Assembly (NCBI RefSeq): GCF_002575655.3
Contig: NC_053039.3
Coordinates: 242,956,622-243,020,621 of the forward strand
Source: Aegilops tauschii subsp. strangulata
Lineage: Eukaryota; Streptophyta; Magnoliopsida; Poales; Poaceae
Direction: 5' to 3'
Length of the DNA stretch: 64,000 nucleotides
Part shown: positions 10,431 through 22,253 of the stretch, in pieces
Layout of the letters: each line of letters starts with the position of its first letter
Position numbering within the stretch: the stretch's first letter is position 1
The notes under the pieces: generated by a model
Told to the model about the DNA's origin: nothing
What the model saw: the letters and a program-made list of their open reading frames with translations, nothing else
Database searches by the model: none
Made by a program: the position numbers and the translations under genes

Positions 10431-13064
10431 GACGCATGCATACAACGGAACGCGGCGTGGTCAACGTGGTCAAGGAACGACTTCCATCGGAAGTGTACTG
10501 TACGTGGAGAGGCTAACAGCTGGGTCCACGGCCGCAGCAAGGAAGTGCCTCCTTATTACGCGCAAAATAATGATTCCTCCACCTAACAGCAGGGATCCAC
10601 CGGACGGGCCACCGTATTTTGCGAAAAAAATGTTTCCCCCCTGACTGCTGGGACCCACCGGACGGGTCACCGTATTTCGCAAAAAAAATGTTCCCCCCGC
10701 TGTCAGCTCGGACCCACCGAAAGTGCCTCCTTATTACGCAAAAAAATGAATACTCCCCCTGCTAGCTGGGACCCACCTTGGTGGGAGGCTGACTTGTGGG
10801 CCTACTAAGTTGACAGGGACGGAGGGCTTTGTCAACTTAGTCAATATGAACGATTCTAGCTCCAGTGACCGTACGATGTCCATCCAATGACCGTAGTGCA
10901 TCTTCAACCTCTGGTCTTCTTGCTCCAGCCGCCCAAACTAGCGCCGGTCGTGCCGCGTGCTCCTGACTCCCGTGGCAGGCTGTGATGCCGCGGAGGCCTC
11001 ACCGCCCCTACTACTCCCACCGCTGGCCAGGCCATCCCTATACTCACCCACACCCCCTATTATTCTACGACGACGGCAGACTCACACCGCAGCAGAACCA
11101 GTGAACCCCCGTACTCCTCTCCGCGCGGGCTTCCACTGCCGCGTCTTCCCCGGCTCCGCGTCGTCCCCTTCCTAGGCCTCGCCATCGTCTACCACCCTGG
11201 TGCTCTCGGCGCGGCGTGGTCAACGTGGTCAAGGAACGACTTCCATCAGAAGAGTACTGTACCTGGAGAGGCTGACAGTTGGGTCCACGGCGGCCGCATG
11301 GAAGTGCCTCCTTATTACACGCAAAATAATTATTCTTCCACCTGACAGCAGGGACCCACCGCACAGGCCACCGTATTTCATGAAAAAAACATTTCTCCCT
11401 GACTGCTGGGACCCACCAGCTACATCTTCGCACGCAAGGAAGTGCGTCCGGGCAAAAAAAACGATTCACCCTCCTAACTGCTGGGACCCACCAGCTATAT
11501 CTTTGCACGCAAGGAAGTGCCTGACAGTCGGGACACCACCTGGTCGAAGCGTACGTAGCATTGTCATTCTGGTCACGAACGTGTACGTAAATACTGGTCG
11601 ATGTAGAGGCGTGCACGTGTCGTAGTAGAGGCGCGCACATAGCATGTACATGTACGTACAGCGGCCAGGGTGCAAGATAGTAAATACGGCCATGTACGTA
11701 CATATGGGCGGGGTCTCGAACGCCTACTCACGCGTACGTACGGCCAGGGCTCATGTACATGGCTGGGTCGGAACGGAGAAACATCGTCGTCGTCGTGTTC
11801 ATGGGGAGCCAACCGGCTGGGTCAAAACGGAATGCGTCGTCGTGTTCATCGGGAGGGCTTGGACGGAACATTCGATGGAAACGAGGCCTGGCGTACCGCG
11901 GAACGGAGGAAACGGCCTTGTGTTCGACCGGCCACGTTCGGAACGGGATCCTGTTCATCAGGACGGGTCTGGCGTACCACAAAACGGAGGAAACGGACCT
12001 ACTACGATCGAAACGGGGGTCCTATTGATCGGGAAGGGTGTGGCGTACCGCAAAACGGAGGAAACGGACTTGTGTTGGAGCGCTACGGTTGAAACGGGGG
12101 TCCTGTTCATCGGGAGGGGTGTGGCGTACCGCAAAACGGGACTCCACATGATACTGTTCATCTCCACCGTCAACCCCCTCCAGCCTCCACGGGCTACTGT
12201 TCATCCACCGTCGACCTCCTCCAGCCTCCACCTGCGACTGTTCATCCACGGGCTCCTGTTCATCCAGCCTCCACCGCGCGCTACTCCATCGGCTACTGTT
12301 CAACCAGCCCTCTCCACGGGCTCCTGTTCAACCACCCCTCCACGGGCTACTGTTCATCCAGCCCTCCACCGTCTACTGTTCATCAGGCCCTCCACGGGGT
12401 GGTCCTGTTCATCCAGCCCTCCATGGGGTCCTATTCATCCAGCCCCAACCGGCTTGATCGATCGGGGTCCTGTTCATCCAGAGGCAACACCACAGGGTCC
12501 TGTTCATCCAAACCAACCGGGAACTGTTCATCCAAACCCCCCCAGCAACGCTCACTGTTCATCTAGAGGCAGCATCGATCGGCTTCAGTTAGCAGCAGTA
12601 GCGAAGGAATCGCTCGATCGGGTTCAGTTAATAGCCATCGATCGATCGCTCGGGTTCAGTAACACGTAGCCTGGAGTGCAATCGCTCGAGTTCAGTTAGG
12701 GCCCAACGCCTCGCTCGGGTTCAGTTAGAGCCCAACGCGCGTGCATGTACGAGAGAAACACGCATCGCTCGGCCCCGACCACCCACCGTAACCGGGAACA
12801 CCCCGATATTATCCTCGCCCTCGCTTCTACCATGGTTTTTCCGTCATGGACGGCCCAAAGAATGTCATGCAGCTGCGTCTCCGGCCCGCCCAGGACGAAA
12901 AGCCCATTTTTTGTCATGATTTTTTGTCATAGAAGTAGGAGGCCACCACATCTATGATGATACCAGGTTTTGTCACAATTATCGTCATAGAAGTGTCATA
13001 AGTATGACAGAAAAAAATCATTCGGCCCAAAATGTCACGGATGTGTCTTTTTTTTGTAGCGGTG
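10430..13064 (+). mobile_element. CACTA-type arm, left (3' end at 13,064)
   Basis: The right boundary reads AAAATGTCACGGATGTGTC, a T-tract, then TGTAGCGGTG. This is the reverse of a CACTA terminus and nearly mirrors the CACTAC end at 15,878. Inward are copies of TATGACA/TGTCATA subterminal motifs (12,950-13,010). Next comes an array of ~30-bp units built on 'gggctactgttcatcc' (12,180-12,560), then ~75-bp units around 'gtggcgtaccgcaaaacgg' (11,870-12,140). Last are GC-rich modules with 'gctgggacccaccgg'. The whole arm is an inverted copy of 15,878-18,200. No transposase is seen. The outer terminus was not found. Confidence 0.7.
12180..12560. repeat. ~30-bp minisatellite in the left arm
   Basis: About a dozen degenerate units of 'ccacgggctactgttcatcc' type. 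Its mirror image lies at 16,340-16,760. Confidence 0.7.
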
Positions 13065-14686
13065 TTGCAAAACGCTAAGGCGGGGTCTGGCCCCGAATCG
13101 AATTTGACCCTAGTTCACCCCTGCGGGCCGGCTCTGGCTGATGAGGCTGAGCCGCTGCCCTATTCCTAGGCGCCTCTGCAGTTGATGGGGGTATAACTGG
13201 TGCTTCTGTAGTACTTGGTCCTGCCCCTGGTGTGTTGAACGAATTCATGGGCTCATAATTTAAGGGCAAACGGGTCTGATGCCTCCTTCAAGAGACTGCA
13301 TTAGAGGCATTTTGATCCAGACTTAAACGCCAAGGCTCGGCCTTCAGGCGTTTGTTTCCGCATTAATCTGAGCTTGCAACGTGGCCATCTAGGTGTTTTC
13401 AGCATTGATATCCTCTTGGGCCTTTGTCATCTGCTCCCTAAGCTTTGCGATTTCAGCGTTACGCTCCGCTTGGTTTTCCACCGTGACCTCAGCCCCCATT
13501 AAGGTTGCCAATGCATCCATCAACTCAGATAAAACTTGAGCCAGAGGCCTGGCTGAGCCGAACCTTGAGGGTCAGTTGCCGCCACTGCTCTGGCCGTCTT
13601 ACTGTTGAGAGCCGGTGTTGTGCCTGCCATGAAGATGGCGGCTCTGCATGGCGGCTCGTAGGGGTCCGGTATACTGTCACCATCGAAACAGCAACCAAGC
13701 CCGCCATCTTGAAGCTGGTAAATTGACTCCGTCTCTCCAGTCGAGGACTCATCGCCCGAGTAGATGAGAGTCTCCCCTCCAGATGCGGAATTTTCCGCAA
13801 GTTTTACACCTTGCGTGAATCCCTCGAAAACGTGTTTCTGACCGGCTTGGATCCTGGCGGGTTGTGTGCGTCAAGCCGGCTCGATGAGGTCGGTGCAAAT
13901 GTTCTGCTCAGGTTCGGATGCGCCGATCTTGCCAATGAAGACGTGGATTCCGCTGAAGGGGACCCGGTACCCGTACTCGATTGAGTTGGCCTCGGGCCCC
14001 TAGCCAGCATTGTCGATGTAGAGCCTATCGTGGCGACTCTTGGTCATCCTGCCAACGGCGTATCCCTCGATCCCTGGGAAAGAGCCCTTCAAGAACTCGG
14101 AACCACTATGCACTGGCCCCACGGTGGCGCCAACTATCGTGGTTTTGTCATGGAAGATGTCCTAGTGTGAGGACTTAGACATGAGGTCATTGCAAACGGT
14201 GATTAGCTTGTCAGCGTTGAGCGGGTCGAAGGACACGAGTTTACCCAGGTTCGGCCCCTCACGGCGGAGGTAAAAGCCTACTCCTACATTTGTGCTTATT
14301 GCTTGAGTATCGATTACAAGGGAGCGGATTCACTTAACCTAGCTATCGATTGATTGTAACTTTGCCTTATTCTGTGCTGGGGACTCGCCTTTATATACAG
14401 GTCGAGGCCTCCGGCTTACAAGAGTCCTAGTCAGGTCACGAGCCATCACCGAGCCTAACTCTAAGTCTCCTTGCCTTCTGTGACAAGACATCGTATGGTA
14501 GCTTACACCTGCGGGTCGCCTGCCGCCTTCTGGCTTCGGGCCCTAAGCCGGCCCATCTTGTGAGCTACCCTTCTGGCCCTATGTCTTGATTGTCCTGGCC
14601 TATCTGAGGCCTAACTCCTAGAATCGCCAACTACTTAACCCAGCCCCTTCAGGGCGGGTTACATTGTGGGGTTATATCCCCAACAA
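13065..14686 (-). mobile_element. Truncated gypsy-type LTR retrotransposon (LTR, leader, partial gag)
   Basis: On the minus strand an LTR starts at 14,686 with TGTTGGGGATATAACCCC and runs to about 14,150. Its TATATAAAGG box is near 14,390-14,398. A primer-binding-like TTGGCGCCACCGTGGGGCC follows at about 14,117-14,135. Beyond it are broken gag-like reading frames: 14,010-13,804, 13,800-13,525, and a proline-rich piece at 13,269-13,075 with EPMNSFNTPGAGPSTTEAP. The element is cut off at the left CACTA arm, so protease, reverse transcriptase, integrase and the second LTR are missing. Gypsy is inferred from the priming site style and layout. Confidence 0.65.
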
Positions 14687-14966
14687 TAAGTGTATTACTG
14701 TTGTATTGGAACATTTGATGTTCACCATGATTCAAAGTTTTCCCTGCCTAATCTCTCTACTATAGCCAAAGAAACTGTTTATTTTTAGTCTTTTACCTTT
14801 TATGCCTTTTACTTTTATGCCCTTTACTTTCTACTCTCTGCAACCAACTTCAAATACCCACCTCGTATATGCACGTTTCCATGCAGATTCAAACAGTTAA
14901 TTCGAACAAGACCTGTGACAATTTTTGCGTGATAGAAGCGACAAGATCAATACTCTCCCCCGCTCC
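14687..14966. other. Unassigned spacer between two retrotransposon fragments
   Basis: AT-rich, with short internal repeats of 'ccttttactttatgcc' type near 14,790-14,840. No ORF of note and no recognisable termini. Confidence 0.4.
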
Positions 14967-15877
14967 TGATACGTCCATTTTGCATTATGTTTTTCTACTA
15001 TTATTTATAATGTTTTTGGTCATTATTTCACTTTATGATGCAATTCTAATGCCTTTTCTCTCCTAATTTGCAAGATCTACATGGAGAGGGAAACTACAGG
15101 TAGCTGGAATTCTGGACCTAAAAAAGCTACAATAGAGAGAGCTATTCTACAGAACACCAAATGACTTGAAGCTTCATGGAGATTTTTTTATTGGATATAT
15201 AAAAAATATTGGAATGAAGAAACTCTAGAGGGGGGCACCTGCTGCCCACAAGGCAACATGGCGCACCTACCCCCCAAGGCGCGCCCTGACGCCTTATGGA
15301 GCCCACAACTGGCCCCCGGCCCCCTCCTTCTGCTATATGAAGCCTTTTGCGCTAAAAAAAATAAGAAGAGGACTTTCGGGACGAAGCGCCGCCGTCTTGA
15401 GGCGGAACCTGGGCAGGAGCACTTTTGCTCTCCGGTGGAGCGATTCCGCCGGTGATACTTCCCTTCGAAGGGGGAAATCAAAGCCATCAACATCACCAAT
15501 GATCCTCTCATCATGGGAGGACCAATCTTCATCAACATCTTCACAACACCATCTCAACTCAAACCCTAGTTCATCTCTTGTATTCAATCTTTGTCCCAAA
15601 ACCTCAGATTGGTACCTGTGGGTTGTTACTAGTGTTGATTACATCTTGTAGTTGATGCTAGTTGGTTTATTTGGTGGAAGATTATATGTTCAGATCCTTA
15701 AGAATATTCAATACACCTGTAATCTTGAACAAGAATATGGTTTGTGAGTAATTACTTTTGTTCTTGGGGACATGGGAGAAGTCTTGTTATAAGCGATCGT
15801 GTGAAGTTGGTATTCGTTCGATATTTTGATGATATGTATGTTGTTCTTCCTTTAGTGGTGTCATGCGAACGTCGAAT
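14967..15877 (+). mobile_element. 5' part of an LTR, interrupted by the right CACTA arm
   Basis: Starts TGATACGTCCATTTTGCAT, a typical Triticeae LTR start with the same first eight bases as the LTR at 494. It contains a GC-rich promoter-like stretch at 15,230-15,450 and ends abruptly at CACTAC (15,878). No continuation was found beyond the right arm. The superfamily is not assigned. Confidence 0.6.
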
Positions 15878-18200
15878 CACTACAAAAAAAAGACATATCC
15901 GTGACATTTTGGGCCAAATGGAAAAACATTCTATCATACTTATGACACTTCTATGACAATAATTGTGACAAAACCCGGTATCATCATAGATGTGGTGGGG
16001 TCCTACTTCTATGACAGAAAATGGGCTTTTCGTCCTGGGCGGGCCGGAGACGCAGCTGCATGACATTCTTTGGGTCGTTCATGACGGAAAAAACCGTGGT
16101 AGAAGCGAGGGCGCAGAAAATATCGGGGAGTCCCCGGTTACGGTGGGTGGTCGGCGCCGAGCGATGCGCGTTTCTCTCGTACGTACACGCGTGTGTGCGA
16201 GGCGTTGGGCTCTAACTGAACCTGAGCGATTACATTGCAGGCTACGCGTTACTGAACCCGAGCAATCGATCGATGGCTGTTAACTGAACCCGATTGAGAA
16301 ATTCCTTCGCTACTGCTGCTAACTGAAGCCGATCGATGCTGCCTCTAGATGAACAGTGAGTGTTGCGGGGGGGGGGGGGTGGATGAACAGTTCCCAGTGG
16401 GGGTGGATGAACAGGGCCCCGTGGTGTTGCCTCTGGATGAACAGTACCGCGATCGATCGAGGCGGTTGGGGCTGGATGAATAGGACCCCGTGGAGTGCTG
16501 GATGAACAGGACCACCGTGTGGAGGGTAGGATGAACACTAGACGGTGGAGGGCAGGATGAACAGCAGCCCGTGGAGGGGTGGTTGAACAGGAGCCCGTGG
16601 AGAGGGCTGGTTGAACAGTAGCCGGTGGAGTAGCACGCGGTGGAGGCCGGATGAACAGGAGCCCGTGGATGAACAGTCGCAGGTGGAGGCTGGAGGAGGT
16701 CGACGGTGGATGAACATTAGCCCGTGAAGGCTGGAGGGGGTCGACGGTGGAGATGAACAGTATCCCGTGGAGTCCCGTTTTGCGGTACGCCACACCCCTC
16801 CCGATGAACAGGACCCCCGTTTCGACCGTAATGCTCCAACACAAGTCCTTTTCCTCTGTTTTGCGGTACGCCACACCCCTCCCGATCAACAGGACCCCCC
16901 CTTCGACCGTAGGATGTCCGTTTCCTCCGTTTTGCGGTACGCCAGACCCCTCCCAATGAATAGGATCCCGTTTCGAATGTGGCCGGTCGAACACAAGGCC
17001 GTTTCCTCCATTCTGCGGTACGCCAGGCCTCGCTTCCATCGGCTGTTCCGTCCAAGCCCTCCCAATGAACACGACGACGCATTCCGTTCCGACCCAGCCG
17101 GTTGGCTCCCCATGAACACGATGATGACGTTGTTTCTCCGTTCTGACCCAGCCATGTACATGAGTCCTGGCCGTACGTATGCGCGAGTAGGCATTCGAGA
17201 CCCTGCCCGTATGTACGTACGTGGCCGTATTTTCTTTCTTGCACACTGGCCGTTGTACGTACGTGTACATGCTACGTGTGCGCCTCTACTACGACACGTG
17301 CGCGCCTCTACATCGACCAGTATGTACATACACGTTCGCGACCAGAATGACAATGCTACGTACGCTTCGACTAGGTGGGTCCCGACTGTCACGCACTTCC
17401 TTGCGTGCGAAGATGTAGCTGGTGGGTCCCAGCAGTCAGGGGGCGAATCGGTTTTTTCCAGACGCACTTCCTTGCGTGCGAAGATGTAGCTGGTGGGTCC
17501 CAGCAGTCAGGGGGAAACGTTTTTTCACAAAATACGATGGCCCATCCGGTGGGTCACCGCTGTCAGGTGGAGGAATAATTATTTTGCACGTAATAAGGAC
17601 GCGCTTCCTTGCTGCGGCTGTGGACCCAGCTGTCAGCCTCTCCACGTACAGTCCACGTCCGATGGAAGCCGTTCCTTGACCACGTTGACCACGCCGCGCC
17701 GAGAGCACCAGGGCGGTGGACGACGGTGAGCCCTAGGAAGGGGACGACGTGGAGCCGGGGAAGACGCGGCAGTGGATGCCCACGCGCAGAGGAGTATGAG
17801 GATTCACTGGTTCGCTACGGTGTGAGGCTGCTGTCGCTGTAGAATAACAGGGGGTGTGGGTGAGTAGAGGGATGGCCTGGCCAGCGGTGGGAGTAGTAGG
17901 GGACGGTGAGGCCTCCGCCGCATCACAGCCGGCCACGGGAGGCAGGAGCACGAGGCACGACCAGCGCTGGTTTGGGCGGTTGGAGCAAGAAGACCAGAGG
18001 TTGAAGAAGCACTACGGCCGTTGGATGGACATCGTATGGTTAGTGGAGCTTGAATCGTGCATATTGACTAAGTTGACAAAGCCCTATGTCCCCGTCAACT
18101 TTGTAGGCCCACAAGTCAGCCTGCCACTATACTGGGTACCAACGGGAGTATTCATTTTTTTTCGTGCATAATAAGGAGGCACTTCCTTTTGTGCGAAGAT
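15878..18200 (-). mobile_element. CACTA-type arm, right (5' end at 15,878)
   Basis: Begins CACTACAAAAAAAAGACATA, then TCCGTGACATTTTGGGCC, with repeated TATGACA subterminal motifs to about 16,090. It then mirrors the left arm: the ~30-bp minisatellite (16,340-16,760), the ~75-bp units (16,770-17,040) and the GC-rich module (17,390-18,070). The 3 bases before CACTAC are AAT; no matching outer end was found. The long minus-strand ORF 17,270-16,242 mirrors the plus-strand ORF 11,644-12,669 and both are repeat artefacts. No transposase is present. Confidence 0.72.
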
Positions 18201-20830
18201 ATAGCTGGTGGGTCCAAGCTGTCAGCAGCGGTAACGTTTTTTTCGCGAAATACAGAGGCCCTTTCGGTGTATCCCAGATGTCAGGTGGAGGAATCATTAT
18301 TTTGCGCATAATAAGGAGGCATTTCCATGCGTGCGGCCGTGGACCCAGCTGTCAACCTCTCCACGTACAATCCACTTCAGATGCATGTCGGTCGTTGAAC
18401 ACGTTGACCAGGCCGCGCCGAGAGCACCAAGGAGGTGGACGACGGCGAGGCCTAGGAAGGGAACGACATGGAGGCAGGGAAAACTCAGCAGTTGTTTCCC
18501 AAGTGGAGGGGAGTACGACTGTACGAGGGTTTACTGGTTCGTCTGCTGTCGCCGGAGAATAACAGCAGGTGTGGGTGAGTAGAGGGATGGCTAGGCCAGC
18601 GATGGGAGTACGGTGGGGCGGTGAGGCCTGCGCGGCAGCACAGCCGGCCGCGGGGAGGAGGGAGCAGGCAGTCCCGCCGGCGCTTGTTTGAGCGGCTGGA
18701 GCAGGAAGAGCAGAGATTGAAGAAGCACGACGGCCGTTGGATGGAAATCCAACAGTCACTGCTTGTGCGTCAACCTTTTTTTAGGAAAGCCTCAAATCTG
18801 TGGAAAACAGCATACATCCCATCTGCCATTATTTCTAATAATTTACAACCCATTTGCTAATTCTTAAGGCTTTTTTTGGAGCCCATATTCTTTTTGTTAG
18901 CATTACAGCCCATATTGTGGCCACGGTTAAAAATTATACGAAATTTTGCATATTTCGGTGCGGTCCGCACTGTTTTTAATCCCGAAATTTCGAGTCACAT
19001 TCAAACTGATTTAAAAAATAAATGTATATCAATATAAAATCCAAAAAATTGTCCACGCATAAAAATCAATGCAATTTAAAATCTCGAAATGAAAAAAAGA
19101 AATTTGAAACTAATTGCCAGTTTGATGTGTTTTAAAAATGTACAGCCTATTTCTCATTACTGATAGGCCATTATCTCGGCCAGCCGAATGAAGCTCTCCT
19201 CGTCTTGAAAGATTTGCAGCCCAACAGGCCTGACAAAGCGACTTACTTAGCAAATCACAAAAAACTGGGTTGTGGCCATGGACCCAGCTACGGCCGTGGA
19301 CCCAGCTGTCAGCCTCTCCATTTACAGTACTCTTCCGATGGAAGTCGGTTGTTGACCACATTGACCACGCCGTGCCGAGAGAACTAAGGCAGTGGACGAC
19401 GGCGAGGCCTAGGAAGGGGACACGCGGAGCCGGGGAAGACGCGGTAGTGGATGCCCACGTGGAGAGGAGTACGAGGGTTCACTGGTTCTGCTGCGGTGTG
19501 AGGCTGTCGTCGCCGCAGAATAACAGGGGGTGTGGGTGAGTGGAGGGATGGCCTGGCCAGCGATGGGAGTAGTATGGGGGTGGTGAGGCCTCCGCGGCAG
19601 CACAACCGGCCACGGGAGGCAGGAGCAGGCGGCACGACCGGCGCTGCTTTGGGCGGCTGGAGCAAGAAGACCAGAGGTTGAAGAATCACTATGGCCATTG
19701 GATGGACATTGTACGGTCACTGGAGCTAGAATCGTTCATATTGACTAAGTTGACAAAGCCCTCTATCCCCATCAACTTAGTAGGCCCACAAGTCAGCCAC
19801 CCACTATGGTGGGTCCCAGCTAGCAGGGGGTATTCATTTTTTTGTGCGTCAAAAGGAGGCACTTCCTTGCGTGCGAAGATATAGCTGGTGGGTCCGACCT
19901 GTCAGCGGGGGGAACGTTTTTTCCGCAAAATACAGAAGCCCTTCCCGTGGGTCCTAGCTGTCAGGTGGAGGAATCATTATTTTGCGCGTAATAAGAAGGC
20001 ATTTCCTTGCGTGCGGCCGTGGAACCAGCTGTCAGCCTCTCCACGTACAGTCCACTTCCGATGGATGTCGTTCATTGACCACGTTGACCAGGCCGCGCCG
20101 AGAGCACCAGGGCTGTGGACAATGGTGAGGCCTAGGAAGGGAACGACATGGAGGGAGGGAAGACTCGACAGTTGTTTCCCACGCGGAGGGGAGTACGACT
20201 GTACGAGGGTTTACTGGTTCATCTGCCGTCGCCGGAGAATAATAGCAGGTGTGGGTGAGTAGAGGGATGGCCAGGCCAGCGATGGGAGTACGGTGGGGCG
20301 GCGAGGCCTGCGCGGCAGCATAGCCGGCCGCGGGAGAAGGGAGCAGGCAGTCCCGCCGGCACTTGTTTGAGCGGCTGGAGCAGGAAAAGCAGAGATTGAA
20401 GAAGCACGATAGCCGTTGGATGGACATCCAGCAGTCACTGCTCTCGGGTCCAATATTTCTAATAATGTACAACCCATTTGCTAATTCTTAAGAATTTTTT
20501 TGGAGCCCATCTTCTTTTTGTTAGCATTACACCCCATATTGTGGCCACGGTTAAAAAGTATATGAATTTTTTGCATATTTCGGTGCGGTCAACTGTTTTT
20601 AATCCTGAAATATCGATTCACATTTAAACTACTTTGAAAAATAATTTATGTAAATATAGAATCCAAATAATTGTCCACGCATAAAAATCAATGGAATTTA
20701 AAATCTTGTAATGAAAAAAATTTAAACTAATTCCCGGTTTGACGTGTTTTAAAAATGTACAGCCCATTTCTGGGCAAACCGAATGTAACTCTCCTCGTCT
20801 TGAAAGATTTGCAGCAGGGCTGATAAAGCA
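17560..20830 (+). repeat. Tandem duplication with ~1.6-1.7 kb period
   Basis: Two consecutive units in direct orientation. Each has a GC-rich module (17,600-18,070 and 19,290-19,740), then 'cccacaagtcagcc' and a second module (18,175-18,765 and 19,855-20,440). Each ends with an AT-rich tail (18,820-19,235 and 20,450-20,825). Landmarks such as 'cctctccacgtacag' and 'catattgtggccacggtt' recur 1,620-1,680 bp apart. The modules contain 'gtggacccagctgtcagcc' and 'accacgttgacca' and are inverted relative to those at 9.4-11.5 kb. No coding sequence is credible. Confidence 0.85.
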
Positions 20831-21029
20831 AGTAGGCCTCGTTTGGGTATTTCTTTAAAAAAAATAGAACTGGGCTAGCCATTTTTAGCAAGAAAAAAAC
20901 ACAACTGGGCTCATGATGTGGTAAACATAAATAAAACCCTGGCTAGATGGGCCACAGCCCCCGCACAACCCCGTTGTTACCCTGATCCGTCGCTAAAACT
21001 AGTATAAATAACAACTGCTTGTTCCTCAA

Positions 21030-21760
21030 AAAAAACTGCGCGACCTGCTGGGTCCCTGGTGTCAGCCGCTCGTAGTGTAATTTCTCGTTTATTGACTACG
21101 TTGACAATGTCGTGAGCCCCATATGTCCAACCATTAGGAGGAACCATATTTTTGGGCTTGTAATATAGAGGCACTTGCTTGCGTACTGCCATGACACTGG
21201 TGGGTCCCTACTGTCATCCTCTCCATGTACAGTCATCTCCTTGTTCCTCTCGGTTGTTGACGACGTTGACAATGCAAGAGGACGGCGCACCGCGCACGGC
21301 GAGCGAACCAAGGCCGCAGGGCGGATGACGACGGCGAGGCCTCAGACAGAACGAACAGGAGCCGTGGAAGATGCGCCGGTCCAGTCGCAGGCAGAGGGGA
21401 GTACGAGGGTTGACTGGTTCGGGTGCGGGTGCGTGTTGGGGCTGACATCGCCGGAGAATAACAGGACGTTTGGGGGAACAGAGGGAGGGACTGGCCAACG
21501 TTGGAGGGTACGTACGGTAGGGCGGCGGAGGTGCAGCCAGCCATGGGAGGCGGGAGCAGGCGGAGCCGACGGGTGGTTTGGTTTGGGTGGCTGGAGGAAG
21601 AAGAAGACAAGAGATAGAAGATACACAACAGATGTTGGATGTCAATCCAACGGCTGGTAGGCAGAATCGTTTGTTGATTGGCTAGTAAGTCAACACCACC
21701 TTGGATAGGCTATTTCCTCGTGGGTCCCAAATGTCAGAATCCAAATCTGCCACGGTCATG
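21030..21760 (+). repeat. Fifth, diverged GC-rich module
   Basis: Carries the same order of landmarks as the modules at 17.4-20.4 kb: 'ggtgggtcc...ctgtca', 'cctctccatgtacagtc', 'gacgttgac', 'ggagtacgagggttgactgg', 'ccggagaataacagg', and 'gtcaatccaacgg'. It is more diverged, and 20,880-21,030 between it and unit 4 is unique. Confidence 0.6.
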
Positions 21761-22250
21761 CAACCCTTCCTATGAAAATTTATAGCCCATTTGATGTGCT
21801 AGTTGGAAATAAGTTTGTGGGTGCTGGTGGGGGCTAATCACTTGGCTTATGTAATGCACAGTGAGCTCAAGCAGCCGGCGAGAGTGATGTTATTTCCCTT
21901 GGTTGGGATTTGTTAGTTGTTACAATATTTCACTCTAAATTAAACGACTGGCAAGCCATTTGCCTTGCTTCAAAGAAAATATGACAGTCACAACCGAGTT
22001 GAAAAGGGCAAGAACATCTAACTCCAGCTTACAAACTGTACAAAAGCACGAGGGTTAATTGTTCATCGGGTTTACAAAAAAACCCAGGTTGAAAAGGGCA
22101 ACAACATCTAACTCAGCATTGTTTTTGGTAGTCACAGTCAAATGGATCGGTCAGGTCCATAGAATGAACATCCTGGGTCGTAAAATTTACTGGATTATGA
22201 CCATAATATGTTGTAAATAGAAGCCCGGCACGTTCAGAAGCTCTTTTGCC
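21760..22250. other. Region downstream of the F-box pseudogene
   Basis: AT-rich, probably 3' UTR and spacer. A direct repeat 'gttgaaaagggcaa.aacatctaac' occurs at about 21,999 and 22,088. Nothing else is recognised. Confidence 0.4.
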
Positions 22251-22253
22251 CAC

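Noticed and set aside
11644..12669. 341-codon plus-strand ORF and its 342-codon mirror at 17,270-16,242
   Set aside because: Both are made of minisatellite units inside the CACTA arms and match each other only because the arms are inverted copies. No promoter, splice structure or domain.
13064..15878. A single CACTA element bounded by the termini at 13,064 and 15,878
   Set aside because: The termini are in the wrong order: a TGTAG..TG end on the left and CACTAC on the right face outward from the spacer, so the spacer is not the element.
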